This document shows, piece after piece, positions 53,636 to 64,000 of a stretch of 64,000 bases of DNA. Source of the stretch: an uncultured Prevotella sp. Its GTDB lineage: Bacteria > Bacteroidota > Bacteroidia > Bacteroidales > Bacteroidaceae. Both the position numbers and the translations under genes were made by a program. How positions within the stretch are numbered: the stretch's first letter is position 1; each line of letters opens with the position of its first letter. Below the pieces are notes generated by a model. It ran no database searches and was not told the DNA's origin. It worked only from the letters and a program-made list of their open reading frames with translations. The stretch lies in contig CAKQSF010000004.1 in assembly GCA_934272845.1 (NCBI GenBank), positions 67,543 to 131,542 on the forward strand, given 5' to 3'.

Positions 53636-54784
53636 TTATCCTACTTTAGTTTCAACGTTCTTGCCGAACAGGTCGAAGGAAGCGTCCCAATCCTTCCATA
53701 CTGGCTCACGTCCTAACTCCTTCAAGCGGCGGTTTATCTCCTTCGCTGTGCGGTCATCAGACACCGTAAACTGCTCAAGTGCCTGTGGATATGTATGGTA
53801 TCCGCCTGGGTTCACCTTTGATTCGGCAGACATTGTGGTAACGCCCAGAGTACACATGTTATCTCTTATGAACTGAGGCTCACGTGTGCTGTACGAGATG
53901 TCAACGTCATGGTCGAAGATACGCATAGCGAACGTAACCTGTGCCAGTTCCTTATCGCTTACGAAACAGTTGGGTTGGAAGCCCTCATTCTGTGCAGGAC
54001 GCATACGAGGGAAGTTTACTGAGTACTTAGTTTTCCAGTAATGCTTCTGAAGATAACGCAGATGGTGAGCCATCATCACCACATCCGTACGCCATTCCTT
54101 TTCCAATCCGAGCAGCGCACCCATGCCAATGGAGTGAACACCAGCCTGTCCCATGCGGTCAAAGCCATTGACACGCCACTCAAACTTAGACTTCATGCCG
54201 GCTGGATGGTACAACTTATAGTTGTCGCGGTGGTACGTTTCTTGGAAGCAAATAACGCCATTAAGTCCGTGTTTGGTAAGTTCGTAATACTCTTCAGCCT
54301 TCAATGGCATCACCTCTATCTTGATATTAGAGAAGTACTTCTTCGCTATGTCGATAGCCTTTGCAAGGTATGGCACGCCAGCCTTAGCGGGATTCTCGCC
54401 AGTAACGAGGAGAATGTTCTCGAATGGAGCCAACTTCTTAATGGCTTTATATTCATCTTCTATCTGCTCTGGCGTGAGAATGGTGCGCGCCATAGGGTTA
54501 CTGCGGTGGAAACCACAGTATACGCAGGAGTTAGAACATGAGTTTGTGATGTAAAGAGGAATGAACATCGACATCGTTTTGCCAAAACGTTCCTCGGTAT
54601 ATTTGCGTGATAGTTGCGCCATCTGCTCCAAGTACGGCTCTGCGGCAGGTGAAATCATAGCCATAAAGTCGTTAACGTCGCAGTTACTCTTGCCCAAAGC
54701 GCGCCTTACATCAACGTCAGTCATCTGAGCAATGCGCTCTGTGGTCTCGTCCCAACTTATCTTTTCTAATTCGTCTGAAAACAT
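53636..54784 (-). CDS. thiH: 2-iminoacetate synthase
   Basis: Radical-SAM enzyme that splits tyrosine to give dehydroglycine for thiazole formation by ThiG. 382 residues. The iron-sulfur motif CSNSCVYCGF (CxxxCxxC) lies near residue 81, then ILLVTGENPAKAGVPYLAKA and GMGALLGLEKEWRTDVVMMA. The C-terminus is typical of ThiH. It lies between thiC and the second thiE-like gene in the thi operon. Confidence 0.96.
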   Translation of the reverse strand: MFSDELEKISWDETTERIAQMTDVDVRRALGKSNCDVNDFMAMISPAAEPYLEQMAQLSRKYTEERFGKTMSMFIPLYITNSCSNSCVYCGFHRSNPMARTILTPEQIEDEYKAIKKLAPFENILLVTGENPAKAGVPYLAKAIDIAKKYFSNIKIEVMPLKAEEYYELTKHGLNGVICFQETYHRDNYKLYHPAGMKSKFEWRVNGFDRMGQAGVHSIGMGALLGLEKEWRTDVVMMAHHLRYLQKHYWKTKYSVNFPRMRPAQNEGFQPNCFVSDKELAQVTFAMRIFDHDVDISYSTREPQFIRDNMCTLGVTTMSAESKVNPGGYHTYPQALEQFTVSDDRTAKEINRRLKELGREPVWKDWDASFDLFGKNVETKVG

Positions 54785-54807
54785 TTTTTCTTGTTTTTTT
54801 ATTAAGT

Positions 54808-54998
54808 GGTGGTTCTATAAATTAACTTTGTTATATTTAGAGACTATTCTCGAGGTCAAAGTGTAAGTGAGTGATGGAGTTATGCAGTGCATAACGACAG
54901 AACGAACTCATGCTTTGAATCGAAAAGAAACCAAAAGATAACAAAACGTTATCATGTTATAGAAGTTCTATTTTACGGTGGTAATTTATGGAACCACC
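54808..54998. repeat. Element-like inverted repeat between thiC and thiH
   Basis: Arms GGTGGTTCTATAAATTA and TAATTTATGGAACCACC match in 16 of 17 positions, 191 bp overall, filling most of the thiC-thiH gap. It looks like a small non-autonomous element. The sequence AAGTGGTG...TAAATTA at 63864-63886 may be one related end. Confidence 0.6.
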
Positions 54999-55017
54999 CT
55001 GAATTCCGTTTGCCGTC

Positions 55018-56980
<1,963 letters not shown>

Positions 56981-57751
56981 TTAATTCAAGAAAGCGGTAA
57001 GAGGCGAACTTGCCTGGGCAGAGTCGCTGATGGCACCGAGTCCTGCTTCGTATGCGCGACGACCCGCAATGACAGCCTCTTTGAACGCAGTAGCCATCTG
57101 AACAGGGTCACCTGCTACGGCAATAGCGGTATTAACAAGGCAGCAGTCGGCACCCATCTCCATTGCTTCAGCCGCATGACTTGGTGCACCGATACCTGCG
57201 TCTACTACAACAGGAACAGTAGCCTGCTCTATTATAATCTGAAGGAAGTCCTTCATGCGCAGTCCTTTGTTTGTTCCGATAGGCGCAGCGAGTGGCATTA
57301 CGGTAGCAGCGCCAGCCTCTTCAAGGTGCTTACAGAGGGTAGGGTCAGCCTGACAGTAAGGCAATACCACGAAGCCCATCTTCACGAGTTGCTCAGTTGC
57401 CTTCAGCGTCTCTATAGAGTCAGGCAGGAGGTAGCGTGGGTCTGGGTGTATTTCGAGTTTAAGCCAGTTGGTACCAAATGCCTCACGTGACATCTGAGCA
57501 GCGAAAACAGCCTCCTCAGCGGTTCTTACGCCAGATGTATTAGGCAGCAGTTGTATGTTAGGGTTTTGTGTTATGTGTGTTAGGAGGTCGTCATGCTTGT
57601 CCTCCAGTTCCACGCGCTTCATGGCAACAGTTACCATTTCTGTTTCACTTGCTTTGATGGCGTCAGCCATTACTGTGTTGTTGTTAAACTTACCTGTACC
57701 GAGGAAGAGGCGAGAGTTAAACTCTCTGCCTGCTATTACTAATTTGCTCAT
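56981..57751 (-). CDS. thiG: Thiazole synthase
   Basis: Forms the thiazole ring from DXP, ThiS-thiocarboxylate and dehydroglycine. 256 residues. The Schiff-base Lys lies in [12 protein letters not shown], with the phosphate loop [21 protein letters not shown], then CCLVNTAIA and [13 protein letters not shown] ([10 protein letters not shown]). Complete. It starts 36 bp after thiE. Confidence 0.96.
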   Translation of the reverse strand: MSKLVIAGREFNSRLFLGTGKFNNNTVMADAIKASETEMVTVAMKRVELEDKHDDLLTHITQNPNIQLLPNTSGVRTAEEAVFAAQMSREAFGTNWLKLEIHPDPRYLLPDSIETLKATEQLVKMGFVVLPYCQADPTLCKHLEEAGAATVMPLAAPIGTNKGLRMKDFLQIIIEQATVPVVVDAGIGAPSHAAEAMEMGADCCLVNTAIAVAGDPVQMATAFKEAVIAGRRAYEAGLGAISDSAQASSPLTAFLN

Positions 57752-57787
57752 ATTTGTTGTTTGTTATTTTGTAGTTTCGTTGTATTG

Positions 57788-58414
57788 TTATTTCTTGGCG
57801 TTCTCTATAACCTTCAGCAGTCTTTGCATCTCTTTCACCGGGTCATCTGCCCTTAGCACCGTTCCGCTGAGGGCTATACCCGTCACTCCTGTCGCCATGA
57901 TGTCAGGAATATCCTCTGCCGTTATGCCTCCGATGGCAACGATAGGGAGGTCTATCCCCTCCGCTTTCATACCACTGACGATACTCTTGTAGCCGTCAAT
58001 ACCGAGCACAGGTGATAGCCCTTTCTTCGTAGTAGTGAAGCGAAACGGTCCGCAACCAATGTAGTTTGCACCGTTACGGTAATGCGCCCTTACGTCATCG
58101 AGCGTGTTTGCCGTACCACCTATTATATAATTACTGCCCAGTATCTCCCTTGCTTCAGCGATAGGCATATCCTTTTTGCCCAGATGCACACCGTCAGCGT
58201 GCAGTTCCTTTACCAAAGCCACGTGGTCGTCAATGATGAATGTAGCCCCCTTCGCCTTACATAGAGCCTGTGCCTGAAGTGCAATAGGACGTATCTCGTC
58301 GTCAGAAGCATCCTTCATGCGCAGTTGAACCCAGCGGCAACCGCCGTCGAGAGCCATGCGGATGGAGTCGAGATACGAGTAATGTTCAGTAAAATGTGAA
58401 ATAAATTGCAGCAT
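57788..58414 (-). CDS. thiE: Thiamine phosphate synthase
   Basis: Couples HMP-PP and thiazole phosphate to thiamine monophosphate. 208 residues. QLRMKDASDDE, FIIDDHVALVKELHADGVHL, the GPFRFTTTK loop and VAIGGITAEDIPDIMATG are the expected substrate-binding motifs. It starts 4 bases after thiS. Confidence 0.96.
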   Translation of the reverse strand: MLQFISHFTEHYSYLDSIRMALDGGCRWVQLRMKDASDDEIRPIALQAQALCKAKGATFIIDDHVALVKELHADGVHLGKKDMPIAEAREILGSNYIIGGTANTLDDVRAHYRNGANYIGCGPFRFTTTKKGLSPVLGIDGYKSIVSGMKAEGIDLPIVAIGGITAEDIPDIMATGVTGIALSGTVLRADDPVKEMQRLLKVIENAKK

Positions 58415-58418
58415 AGTT

Positions 58419-58616
58419 TTATCCTCCGCAAGCCGCTACAATGATGGTGACGTTATCATTTTCCTTTAATATAGTCTCCTCCCAGTCGGTGCGTTGCACC
58501 ATCTGCATGTCGATAGCGACCGCTACTCCGCGTTCAGGCATGGAGAGTTCTTTGATAAGTTCTGCCACATTATGTGCGTTAGTGTCAGAGGGTTTGTTGT
58601 TGATGATAATCTTCAT
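58419..58616 (-). CDS. thiS: Sulfur carrier protein ThiS
   Basis: Ubiquitin-like carrier that brings sulfur to ThiG as a C-terminal thiocarboxylate. 65 residues from the chosen ATG (MKIIINNKPSDTNAHNVAEL), ending in the required Gly-Gly (IIVAACGG). An upstream in-frame ATG at 58652 would lie at the foot of the riboswitch terminator, so it is rejected. First gene of the thi operon. Confidence 0.95.
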   Translation of the reverse strand: MKIIINNKPSDTNAHNVAELIKELSMPERGVAVAIDMQMVQRTDWEETILKENDNVTIIVAACGG

Positions 58617-58655
58617 AGAGTAAAAAATGTAAGTGGAAGGTACCAACAACAAAAC

Positions 58656-58691
58656 AAAAACCCGGCTAATGACTATGCGCCATTACCCGGG
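58656..58691 (-). terminator. Riboswitch-controlled terminator
   Basis: On the minus strand ACCCGGGTAATGGC pairs with ATTAGCCGGGT, followed by TTTTTG. It lies between the TPP aptamer and thiS, so thiamine pyrophosphate binding probably ends transcription here. Confidence 0.85.
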
Positions 58692-58718
58692 TAATTCTTT
58701 GAAAGTCTTAAAAATTAT

Positions 58719-58822
58719 CTCATTTCCTACGGCAGCATTACCTGCATCAGGTCAATGGGTGTAATCTCAGCCTTTGTCTTCGTCAGCCTATAGCATAAGA
58801 AGACTTCTGGCACCCCCGAGTG
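58719..58822 (-). promoter_or_regulatory. TPP riboswitch
   Basis: The minus strand shows the THI-box consensus in order: CTCGGGGGTGCC, GGCTGAGATTACACCCATTG, ACCTGATGCAGGTAATGCTG and CGTAGGAAATGAG. The ligand is thiamine pyrophosphate. It controls the thiSEGCH-thiE2-thiD transcript. Confidence 0.95.
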
Positions 58823-58830
58823 TTTATATT

Positions 58831-58866
58831 GTTGCAAAGTTACTTATTATTTTTCTTTTCTCCAAA
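58831..58866 (-). promoter_or_regulatory. Promoter of thi operon
   Basis: On the minus strand TAACTTTG at the -7 position (about 58834-58841), with TTTGG about 20 bases upstream. The transcript would begin just before the riboswitch. Confidence 0.7.
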
Positions 58867-58960
58867 TTTATTGTAGAGAAATTGTGTGTTTAGCGTTTAT
58901 TTGTAGCCAAACAGCCATGGCGTAAAAAAGCATTAATTGTGCTTCGCACTATTTTTTATA

Positions 58961-59086
58961 ACATTAATCATCATTAATCTAACATTAATCTCTCATTAAT
59001 ACTGTTGGTTTTGTTCTTATGACACGCCATATCTCGCCAGAGATAGATTAATGAAAGATTAATGTTAGATTAATGGAGATTAACGT
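58961..59086. repeat. Phased ATTAATC palindromic element, copy 3
   Basis: Left arm ACATTAATCATCATTAATC, then TAACATTAATCTCTCATTAA; right arm GATTAATGAAAGATTAATG, then TTAGATTAATGGAGATTAAC. It lies between the end of the LpxL-like gene and the thi promoter. The 504-bp stretch 58617-59120 otherwise holds only the riboswitch, its terminator and the promoter. Confidence 0.85.
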
Positions 59087-59120
59087 TAAAAAGAAACGTC
59101 CAAACCATTTTTGTTAGGGT

Positions 59121-60062
59121 TTACTTTCCGCCCGTTATGCGTATCCACTCCTCTTTCGTTCTCTTCCAGCGGTTATGGCTCCACAACCAGTATGCTGGTG
59201 CACGGTTAATGGTCTCCTCCATCATGCGTGTGTATTGCTCCGTAATCCAGAATTCAGGATGTTCGTTAGGCGTAGTGGTTATGCGTTTGTATTCAGCGAT
59301 ATACTTTCCTCTCTTCATACGTGTGATGTCGAGGTAATAGACGTCCATGTCAAACTTCCTCATGATGCGCTCCGCCCCAGTGAACACAGGTGTTTCGGGG
59401 TGGTTAAGGAAGTTAGTCCAGTAGTGAATGTCGCGCCACCATGGTGTCTGGTCAGCGACAAAGCCTATTATTAGTGGAATACCAGCTTTACTGTGTTTTA
59501 CCAATTCTCTTATAGATTGGTTGGCAGGGATGCTTATTCCACCGAAACGCTGGCGAGTATAGTATATTAATTTATCGGTAACAAGGTTCTCCAATGGGTG
59601 ATAAAGTTGTGCGGTATGTCCGAGTTTCGGGTTTATCCATAGTGGCATACTGCTTGGCCATTCCCAGTTGCCGTAATGACCTAAATATATTCCGCATGAT
59701 TTTCCCCTATGACAGGAATCTTCCACGAGTTCAACCCCACGGAATTCCATTCTTTTCTTGAGTTCTTTTTGGGAAATAGAAAAGAACTTTACACTTTCTA
59801 TCATAATGTCGCAGAAGTGTGAATAGAAGTCTTTTTCTATCTGTAGTCTTTCTTTTTCTGAGAGAGTGGGGTATGAGTCGTATATATTTTTTCTAACAAT
59901 GTTCCTTCTATACTTGACGCAATGGTACACAATGAAGTAAGCGATGTCAGAGAATACATACAGGACCTGTAATGGTAGATGCGATACAGTGTACCATACA
60001 GCAAAAAGTATATAGTAAGCAATGTTCTTTAATGTGCGGTATCTTTCTTTGTTATATCCCAT
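59121..60062 (-). CDS. LpxL/HtrB-like lipid A acyltransferase
   Basis: 313 residues, inner-membrane associated. An N-terminal hydrophobic segment (AYYILFAVWYTVSHLPLQVL, about 15-35) precedes the acyltransferase core. The catalytic motif is YLGHYGNWEW (HxxxxE form as in LpxL/LpxM), followed by GGISIPANQS and GFVADQTPWW. The family adds a secondary fatty acid to lipid A. It is on the same strand as the thi operon and upstream of it, separated by copy 3 of the ATTAATC element. Confidence 0.9.
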   Translation of the reverse strand: MGYNKERYRTLKNIAYYILFAVWYTVSHLPLQVLYVFSDIAYFIVYHCVKYRRNIVRKNIYDSYPTLSEKERLQIEKDFYSHFCDIMIESVKFFSISQKELKKRMEFRGVELVEDSCHRGKSCGIYLGHYGNWEWPSSMPLWINPKLGHTAQLYHPLENLVTDKLIYYTRQRFGGISIPANQSIRELVKHSKAGIPLIIGFVADQTPWWRDIHYWTNFLNHPETPVFTGAERIMRKFDMDVYYLDITRMKRGKYIAEYKRITTTPNEHPEFWITEQYTRMMEETINRAPAYWLWSHNRWKRTKEEWIRITGGK

Positions 60063-60400
60063 TCTTTAATGTTTTATTTGTTCAATTCATCTGGGTTGAT
60101 GATAAAAATACTTTATGACTACAAAATTACTACTTTTACATTAAAGATAAGGTAATATAATCCTTGTTTTATGCTATTTTAACGTTGTGTAATGTCTGTG
60201 TTTGCCAGACAATATTTTAACTGTTGTAAAAATGGTAAATTTGGGAAATCAACATTTTGAAGAGGTAAAGCAAAAAGTATGTGAAAACAATAAAAAAAGT
60301 AGGAAATAGTTGTCTAAAAGGAAGAAAATGTGTATTTTTGCAGATGGAAAGATTCTCCTTTCAATAAAGAAATAATAACAGAAGAAAATATAGTTAAGAA
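60063..60400. other. Divergent spacer before toxin-antitoxin pair
   Basis: This 338-bp A/T-rich spacer contains an inverted copy of the 20-bp motif found after dnaA (60230-60249), a minus-strand TAATTTTG (60122-60129) that could be the acyltransferase -7 box, and the plus-strand promoter. No gene is seen. Confidence 0.6.
60310..60340 (+). promoter_or_regulatory. Promoter of toxin-antitoxin/sulfatase unit
   Basis: TTG at 60310-60312, 20 bases, then TATTTTTG at 60333-60340, about 60 bases before the antitoxin start. Confidence 0.7.
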
Positions 60401-60664
60401 ATGATGGATGTCAATACAGCGATGAATATGGACGGGATTATGAATGTTAGTCCGCTTGATGCGTTGTGGGCGTTGTTTAAAAGTCAACCCCAAAGTATAA
60501 GAAAAGCTTTTATTGAACGTGTGTTACAGGCAGACGTGGAGGCAAAAACTATGCGCAATAAACTGTATATAAAACAGACTCTGACGCAATCGTTAAAGGA
60601 AATGAAGGCAGCAGACGCAGCAGGTGTGGAGTTACCTGATGCTCACGACTTGTTCAAAAAATAG
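60401..60664 (+). CDS. Putative antitoxin
   Basis: 87-residue acidic/helical protein with the feel of an antitoxin: ALWALFKSQPQSIRKAFIER then an amphipathic helix ending LKEMKAADAAGVELPDAHDL. A small partner gene follows after 11 bp, the usual order for type II modules. A DNA-binding fold is not obvious by eye. An alternative start three codons or more inside the frame is possible because several Met occur near the N-terminus. Confidence 0.65.
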   Translation: MMDVNTAMNMDGIMNVSPLDALWALFKSQPQSIRKAFIERVLQADVEAKTMRNKLYIKQTLTQSLKEMKAADAAGVELPDAHDLFKK

Positions 60665-60675
60665 ACACTCATTTT

Positions 60676-61017
60676 ATGGTAAGTATTACCTATACAGAAG
60701 AGTTTAAGCGGTTAGCGAAGGCTTTTGCGAAGAAGTACAGGTCTTTTGAAAAAGATTATGCTACGTTTCTTACATACTTAGAGGCTAATCCTTTTTGTGG
60801 CGTTTCATTAGGACATGATGTCTATAAAATACGTATGGCGATAGCGTCAAAGGGGAAAGGCAAGAGCGGTGGTGCACGTGTGCTAAGTTATAATGTGAAA
60901 ATGATAGATCCTGACTGTGTGAGGATAACTTTGTTGTCTATATATGATAAAAGCGAGTTGGACAATGTAAGTGATAAATATATTAAATCATTGGTTGAAC
61001 AGGTAGAAAAGAGTTAG
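60676..61017 (+). CDS. RelE/ParE-superfamily toxin-like protein
   Basis: 113 residues: ITYTEEFKRLAKAFAKKYRS, then YKIRMAIASKGKGKSGGARV and LLSIYDKSELDNVSDKYIKS. The basic strand with the invariant-like GGARV and the final IYDKSE are typical of Bacteroidetes RelE-like mRNA interferase relatives. Catalytic residues cannot be fixed without alignment. It is 14 bp before the sulfatase gene, so a stable transcript may cover both. Confidence 0.75.
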   Translation: MVSITYTEEFKRLAKAFAKKYRSFEKDYATFLTYLEANPFCGVSLGHDVYKIRMAIASKGKGKSGGARVLSYNVKMIDPDCVRITLLSIYDKSELDNVSDKYIKSLVEQVEKS

Positions 61018-61031
61018 TTTTAAAAATAAAA

Positions 61032-62861
61032 ATGAATCAACTAAAGAACCTATTAAAAGTATTTGTAAAGTGGACCATAATAGGTCTGCTGAGTAAAGTA
61101 TTATTTCTGCTGATTTACAATAATCGTCTTGAGGATACAGAATATTCTGATTGGCTGCTTATTTTGTGGCACGGACTGCGTTTGGACCTCGCAGTAGCGG
61201 CATATCTGACGGTTATTCCTGGAATAATAATGATATTCTACCTTTGGTATAGCAACAAGACCTTGCGTTGGGTGTGGGATACCTGGACAGGCATAGCATC
61301 GGTATTGTGTAGTGTTGCGTACGTCTCAAATATCGCGTTATATTTCTATTGGGGCTTCCCCCTTGACAGTACACCGTTGCTTTACCTTACAACCTCACCA
61401 GGGCTAGCACTGGCGAGTATGGCGGTGTGGCAAATGACGGTAATACCTCTAGGCATAGTAGCGGCTGCAACAGTGATATTCATGTGCTTCAGTAGGGAAG
61501 AAATGAACCTTGAGGGGTCAATAAACAATACCAAAAAGAAGCGTATCATAGAGTCGGTAGTGATGGCATTGTGCCTCATAGCGTTGATAATACCTATGCG
61601 CGGAGGCTTTACTACTGGTACTAACCATACGGGAAGTGTGTTCTATTCAAAGAACATAAGACATAACCACATAGCGGTAAATCCAATATTCAGTTTCGTT
61701 GAGTCTGTATTGCATAAAGAAGAGATTGCTACCCGTTACCGTTTTATGGACGATAAAAAAGCAACAGCACTCTTTAATAAAATGACTTGTACCAGATTAC
61801 GTCCTGATGCAGTGAAGCATGACTATAATGTAGTACTCATTTGCCTTGAGAGTTTCTCGAAGTACATAATGACTGAGGGCGGACACGTAAAGGGGGTGAC
61901 CCCTAATCTGGACCGCTTTACGAACGAAGGACTGTACTTTACAAATATCTATGCAAGCAGTTTCCGCACCGACCGCGGTCTGGTATCAGTGTTAAGTGGA
62001 CTACCAGCCCAGCCAACAATGAGCGTAATGGATATTCCTCGCATCAGTACCTCGTTGCCATCACTGGCAAACAGTTTGGGTAAGGTAGGCTATGCAACGC
62101 ATTTCTATTACGGAGGCGATACCAATTTCAGTAATATGCGCTCATACTTGATAGGCAGTGGCTTCATGGATGTAACGTCACAGAGCGATTTTTCTATGAG
62201 GGATGCTACAGGAAAGTGGGGCGTTGCCGATGAACCCGTGTTCGACCGAATGATGGGAGATATACAGAGAGAAATGTATAACGGTTCGAAGCCCTTCTTC
62301 AAGGCATTCATGACGAGCAGCAGTCATGAGCCTTTTGATGTGCCAGATTATGAAAAACTCGATTCTCCAGAACTGAATGCCTTCTCGTATACGGATCACT
62401 GTCTCGGTAAGTTTATAGAGACCTTGAGCCATATGCCGTGCTGGAAGAAGACGCTTGTGGTAATAGTGCCCGATCATCTCGGTGCTTACCCGGCGCAGAT
62501 AGACAACTATCAGCCGTGGCGTTACGAGATACCGCTCATCATTATGGGCGGACCTATAAAGCAACCGCAGCGTATCAATACCGTAGGCTCGCAGACCGAC
62601 ATCTGTGCAACGGTGCTCGCTATGCTCGGAAGAGAGCACAAGGAGTTTACCTATTCAAAGGACTTGCTTGACAATAGTGCCCCACACTTTGCCTTCTTCT
62701 CATTCCCTGACGCTATGGGTATGGCTGATGCCGACAGTTATCTCTACTATGACAATACGTCAAAGAAGCCTATTGTAGAGAAGGGTAAGAACCCTTCGGC
62801 ATTGCTTCCTAATGCGAAGGCATACTTACAAAAACTGTATGATGACCTTGGAAGGAGATAA
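61032..62861 (+). CDS. LTA synthase-family membrane sulfatase/phosphoethanolamine-type transferase
   Basis: 609 residues. Five membrane helices lie in the first 200 residues (WTIIGLLSKVLFLLIY, YLTVIPGIIMIFYLWY, others). A periplasmic alkaline-phosphatase-fold domain follows (about 265-600): VVLICLESFSKYI (metal site), SSFRTDRGLVSVLSGLPAQP with the likely catalytic Thr, SSSHEPFDVPDY and VVIVPDHLGAYP. Homologues build lipoteichoic acid or transfer phospho-groups to lipid A or glycans. In a Gram-negative, a phosphoglycerol/phosphoethanolamine-type transfer to envelope glycolipid is more likely (inference). Confidence 0.9.
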   Translation: MNQLKNLLKVFVKWTIIGLLSKVLFLLIYNNRLEDTEYSDWLLILWHGLRLDLAVAAYLTVIPGIIMIFYLWYSNKTLRWVWDTWTGIASVLCSVAYVSNIALYFYWGFPLDSTPLLYLTTSPGLALASMAVWQMTVIPLGIVAAATVIFMCFSREEMNLEGSINNTKKKRIIESVVMALCLIALIIPMRGGFTTGTNHTGSVFYSKNIRHNHIAVNPIFSFVESVLHKEEIATRYRFMDDKKATALFNKMTCTRLRPDAVKHDYNVVLICLESFSKYIMTEGGHVKGVTPNLDRFTNEGLYFTNIYASSFRTDRGLVSVLSGLPAQPTMSVMDIPRISTSLPSLANSLGKVGYATHFYYGGDTNFSNMRSYLIGSGFMDVTSQSDFSMRDATGKWGVADEPVFDRMMGDIQREMYNGSKPFFKAFMTSSSHEPFDVPDYEKLDSPELNAFSYTDHCLGKFIETLSHMPCWKKTLVVIVPDHLGAYPAQIDNYQPWRYEIPLIIMGGPIKQPQRINTVGSQTDICATVLAMLGREHKEFTYSKDLLDNSAPHFAFFSFPDAMGMADADSYLYYDNTSKKPIVEKGKNPSALLPNAKAYLQKLYDDLGRR

Positions 62862-62875
62862 TATGTTATAGACTT

Positions 62876-63865
62876 ATGAATATTTTGATTTCAATGAACG
62901 CTCATCTGCCAGTGATAACATATGGAGGGACGGAGCGGGTTATATGGTATCTAGCACATGAATTATCGAAAATGGGACATCATGTGTATATGTTGGTAGC
63001 AGAAGGCAGCGAGTGTCCTTTCGCTAAATGCTTGTATTATGATAGTAGACGGTCGATAGAAGCACAGATACCGTCTGATGTAGACGTGATACATTTTCAA
63101 AATACTAATATGGGGTATTCTGGAGAAATACCGTATATAGTAACGTATCATGGAAATTATTTAACAGATATAGACCGAAATGCTGTGTTTGTTTCCAAGA
63201 ATCATGCGTTGAGAAATAATTCAGAAAGTTATGTTTACAATGGTTTAGATTGGGATGACTATGATAAGTTTGAGACAAACATAAAGCGAGATTTTTTTCA
63301 TTTCTTGGGAAAAGCGGCGTGGCGAGTAAAGAATGTTGTAGGTGCAATAAATGTAGTCAACGCACTTCCTGGCGAGAAACTGTTGGTTTTGGGTGGTAAC
63401 AGGTTAAATTTAAAAATGGGATTTAGGTTTACTTGGTCAAGACAAATAGATTTTAAAGGGTTGGTAGGCGGACAAGAAAAGATAAATTATTTGAAACACA
63501 GTAAGGGATTGATATTCCCAGTGAGGTGGGATGAGCCTTTTGGATTAGCAATTACAGAGAGTTTGTTCTGTGGTTGTCCTGTCTTTGGCACCCCTTATGG
63601 TTCCTTGCCAGAATTAGTGCCTTCAGAAGTAGGTTTCTTAACGTCCAATAAGCAGAAAATGATAGATGAGATAAGAGACAGATTAGGAAGTTATAAGAAC
63701 GTAACTTGCCATGAATATGCACGGGATTTGTTTAATTCGCGTTTGATGGCTGAACGTTATGTTGAAAAATATGAGAAGGTATTAAATGGCGAATATTTAA
63801 ACAAGGAACGTCCTGTAGCACAGAATAGCGAAACAAGGAATAGAGAAAATTATCCTTTTTACTAA
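62876..63865 (+). CDS. Family 4 glycosyltransferase
   Basis: 329 residues. ILISMNAHLPVITYGGTERV opens a GT-B fold; FHFLGKAAWRVKNVVGAINV is the hinge side and FPVRWDEPFGLAITESLFCG then CPVFGTPYGSLPELVP is the nucleotide-sugar motif with the paired Glu. It follows the sulfatase by 14 bp. A two-codon frame (ATG TTA TAG, 62863-62871) lies between, just after a GGAAGGAGA stretch, so initiation at the glycosyltransferase ATG may be coupled. Sugar specificity unknown. Confidence 0.92.
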   Translation: MNILISMNAHLPVITYGGTERVIWYLAHELSKMGHHVYMLVAEGSECPFAKCLYYDSRRSIEAQIPSDVDVIHFQNTNMGYSGEIPYIVTYHGNYLTDIDRNAVFVSKNHALRNNSESYVYNGLDWDDYDKFETNIKRDFFHFLGKAAWRVKNVVGAINVVNALPGEKLLVLGGNRLNLKMGFRFTWSRQIDFKGLVGGQEKINYLKHSKGLIFPVRWDEPFGLAITESLFCGCPVFGTPYGSLPELVPSEVGFLTSNKQKMIDEIRDRLGSYKNVTCHEYARDLFNSRLMAERYVEKYEKVLNGEYLNKERPVAQNSETRNRENYPFY

Positions 63866-63890
63866 GTGGTGCCCCCCAATAAATTAGTAT

Positions 63891-63924
63891 AGTAATGTTG
63901 AAAAAATAACTTGCGTGTTTTTTT
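63891..63924 (+). repeat. One end of AGTAATG-family hairpin element
   Basis: AGTAATGTTGAAAAAATAAC and TTGCGTGTTTTTTT match the left end of copy B for about 33 bp and then diverge before the window edge. A solo end or a truncated copy. Confidence 0.6.
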
Positions 63925-63969
63925 GGGTCACTAGTAAAACCCTGTGTTTGATTCTTTGATAGATAATGC

Positions 63970-63998
63970 TTGTTTCTCGAAAATTGCTAGTACTTTTG
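63970..63998 (+). promoter_or_regulatory. Promoter at window edge
   Basis: TTG at 63970-63972 and TACTTTTG at 63991-63998, 18 bases apart. It would drive a plus-strand gene outside the window. Confidence 0.55.
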
Positions 63999-64000
63999 CA

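Overview
The window is a 64 kb piece of a Bacteroidales chromosome, most likely Prevotellaceae. Evidence seen directly: promoters of the Bacteroidetes form (TTG or TTTG, about 20 bases, then TAnnTTTG) lie before many genes, Shine-Dalgarno sites are rare, and the gene content (pectinesterase plus GH43, DUF1846 protein, thi operon with TPP riboswitch, OmpA-like and lipocalin-like envelope proteins) fits that group. The species call is inference. No phage, rRNA, tRNA or CRISPR array was found. Intergenic DNA is unusually rich in structured repeats.

Layout. 1-4.9 kb (minus): asnS (last residues cut by the window edge), an RluB-type pseudouridine synthase with a long Gly/Tyr/Gln/Arg tail, and purB. 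6.1-12.2 kb (plus): surface lipoprotein, lipocalin-like lipoprotein, OmpA-family protein and a secreted protein. 12.3-12.6 kb: tandem repeat array. 12.7-18.5 kb (minus): riboflavin genes ribD-ribE-ribBA-ribH followed by a DUF1846 gene. 18.8-21.3 kb (plus): two paralogous outer-membrane proteins. 21.6-25.5 kb (plus): N-acetylmuramoyl-alanine amidase, MlaD/MCE protein and dnaA. 26.5-30.4 kb (plus): M23/LysM endopeptidase, a ThiD-like domain fused to an AraC DNA-binding domain, and pdxS-pdxT. 30.9-38.6 kb: glycosyltransferases, a hexapeptide acyltransferase and an MsbA-like ABC exporter. 39.5-45.5 kb (plus): gltB-gltD. 45.9-49.6 kb: three sugar transferase genes, one a GT90/galactofuranosyltransferase fusion. 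50.1-52.2 kb (minus): GH43 and pectinesterase. 52.3-58.8 kb (minus): TPP riboswitch-thiS-thiE-thiG-thiC-thiH-thiE2-thiD. 59.1-60.1 kb (minus): LpxL-like acyltransferase. 60.4-63.9 kb (plus): toxin-antitoxin pair, membrane sulfatase and GT4 glycosyltransferase.

How the genes work together. Cofactor synthesis is concentrated here (riboflavin, pyridoxal phosphate, thiamine), beside glutamate synthase and envelope/polysaccharide building genes. The most interesting candidate system is the ThiD-AraC fusion upstream of pdxST. Its kinase-like domain has lost the motifs that the catalytically intact ThiD in the same window keeps, and a 21-bp-spaced direct repeat lies at the pdxS promoter. I infer a vitamin-sensing regulator built from a dead kinase.

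The second is a family of about 196-239 bp elements (five full-length copies and one end). Each folds as one long hairpin and sits between cofactor or envelope genes, and their terminal repeats change together. A third is a set of three elements carrying helically phased ATTAATC repeats in inverted arms. Tandem arrays of 22, about 33 and 44 bp, all close to whole helical turns, add to an unusual intergenic landscape.
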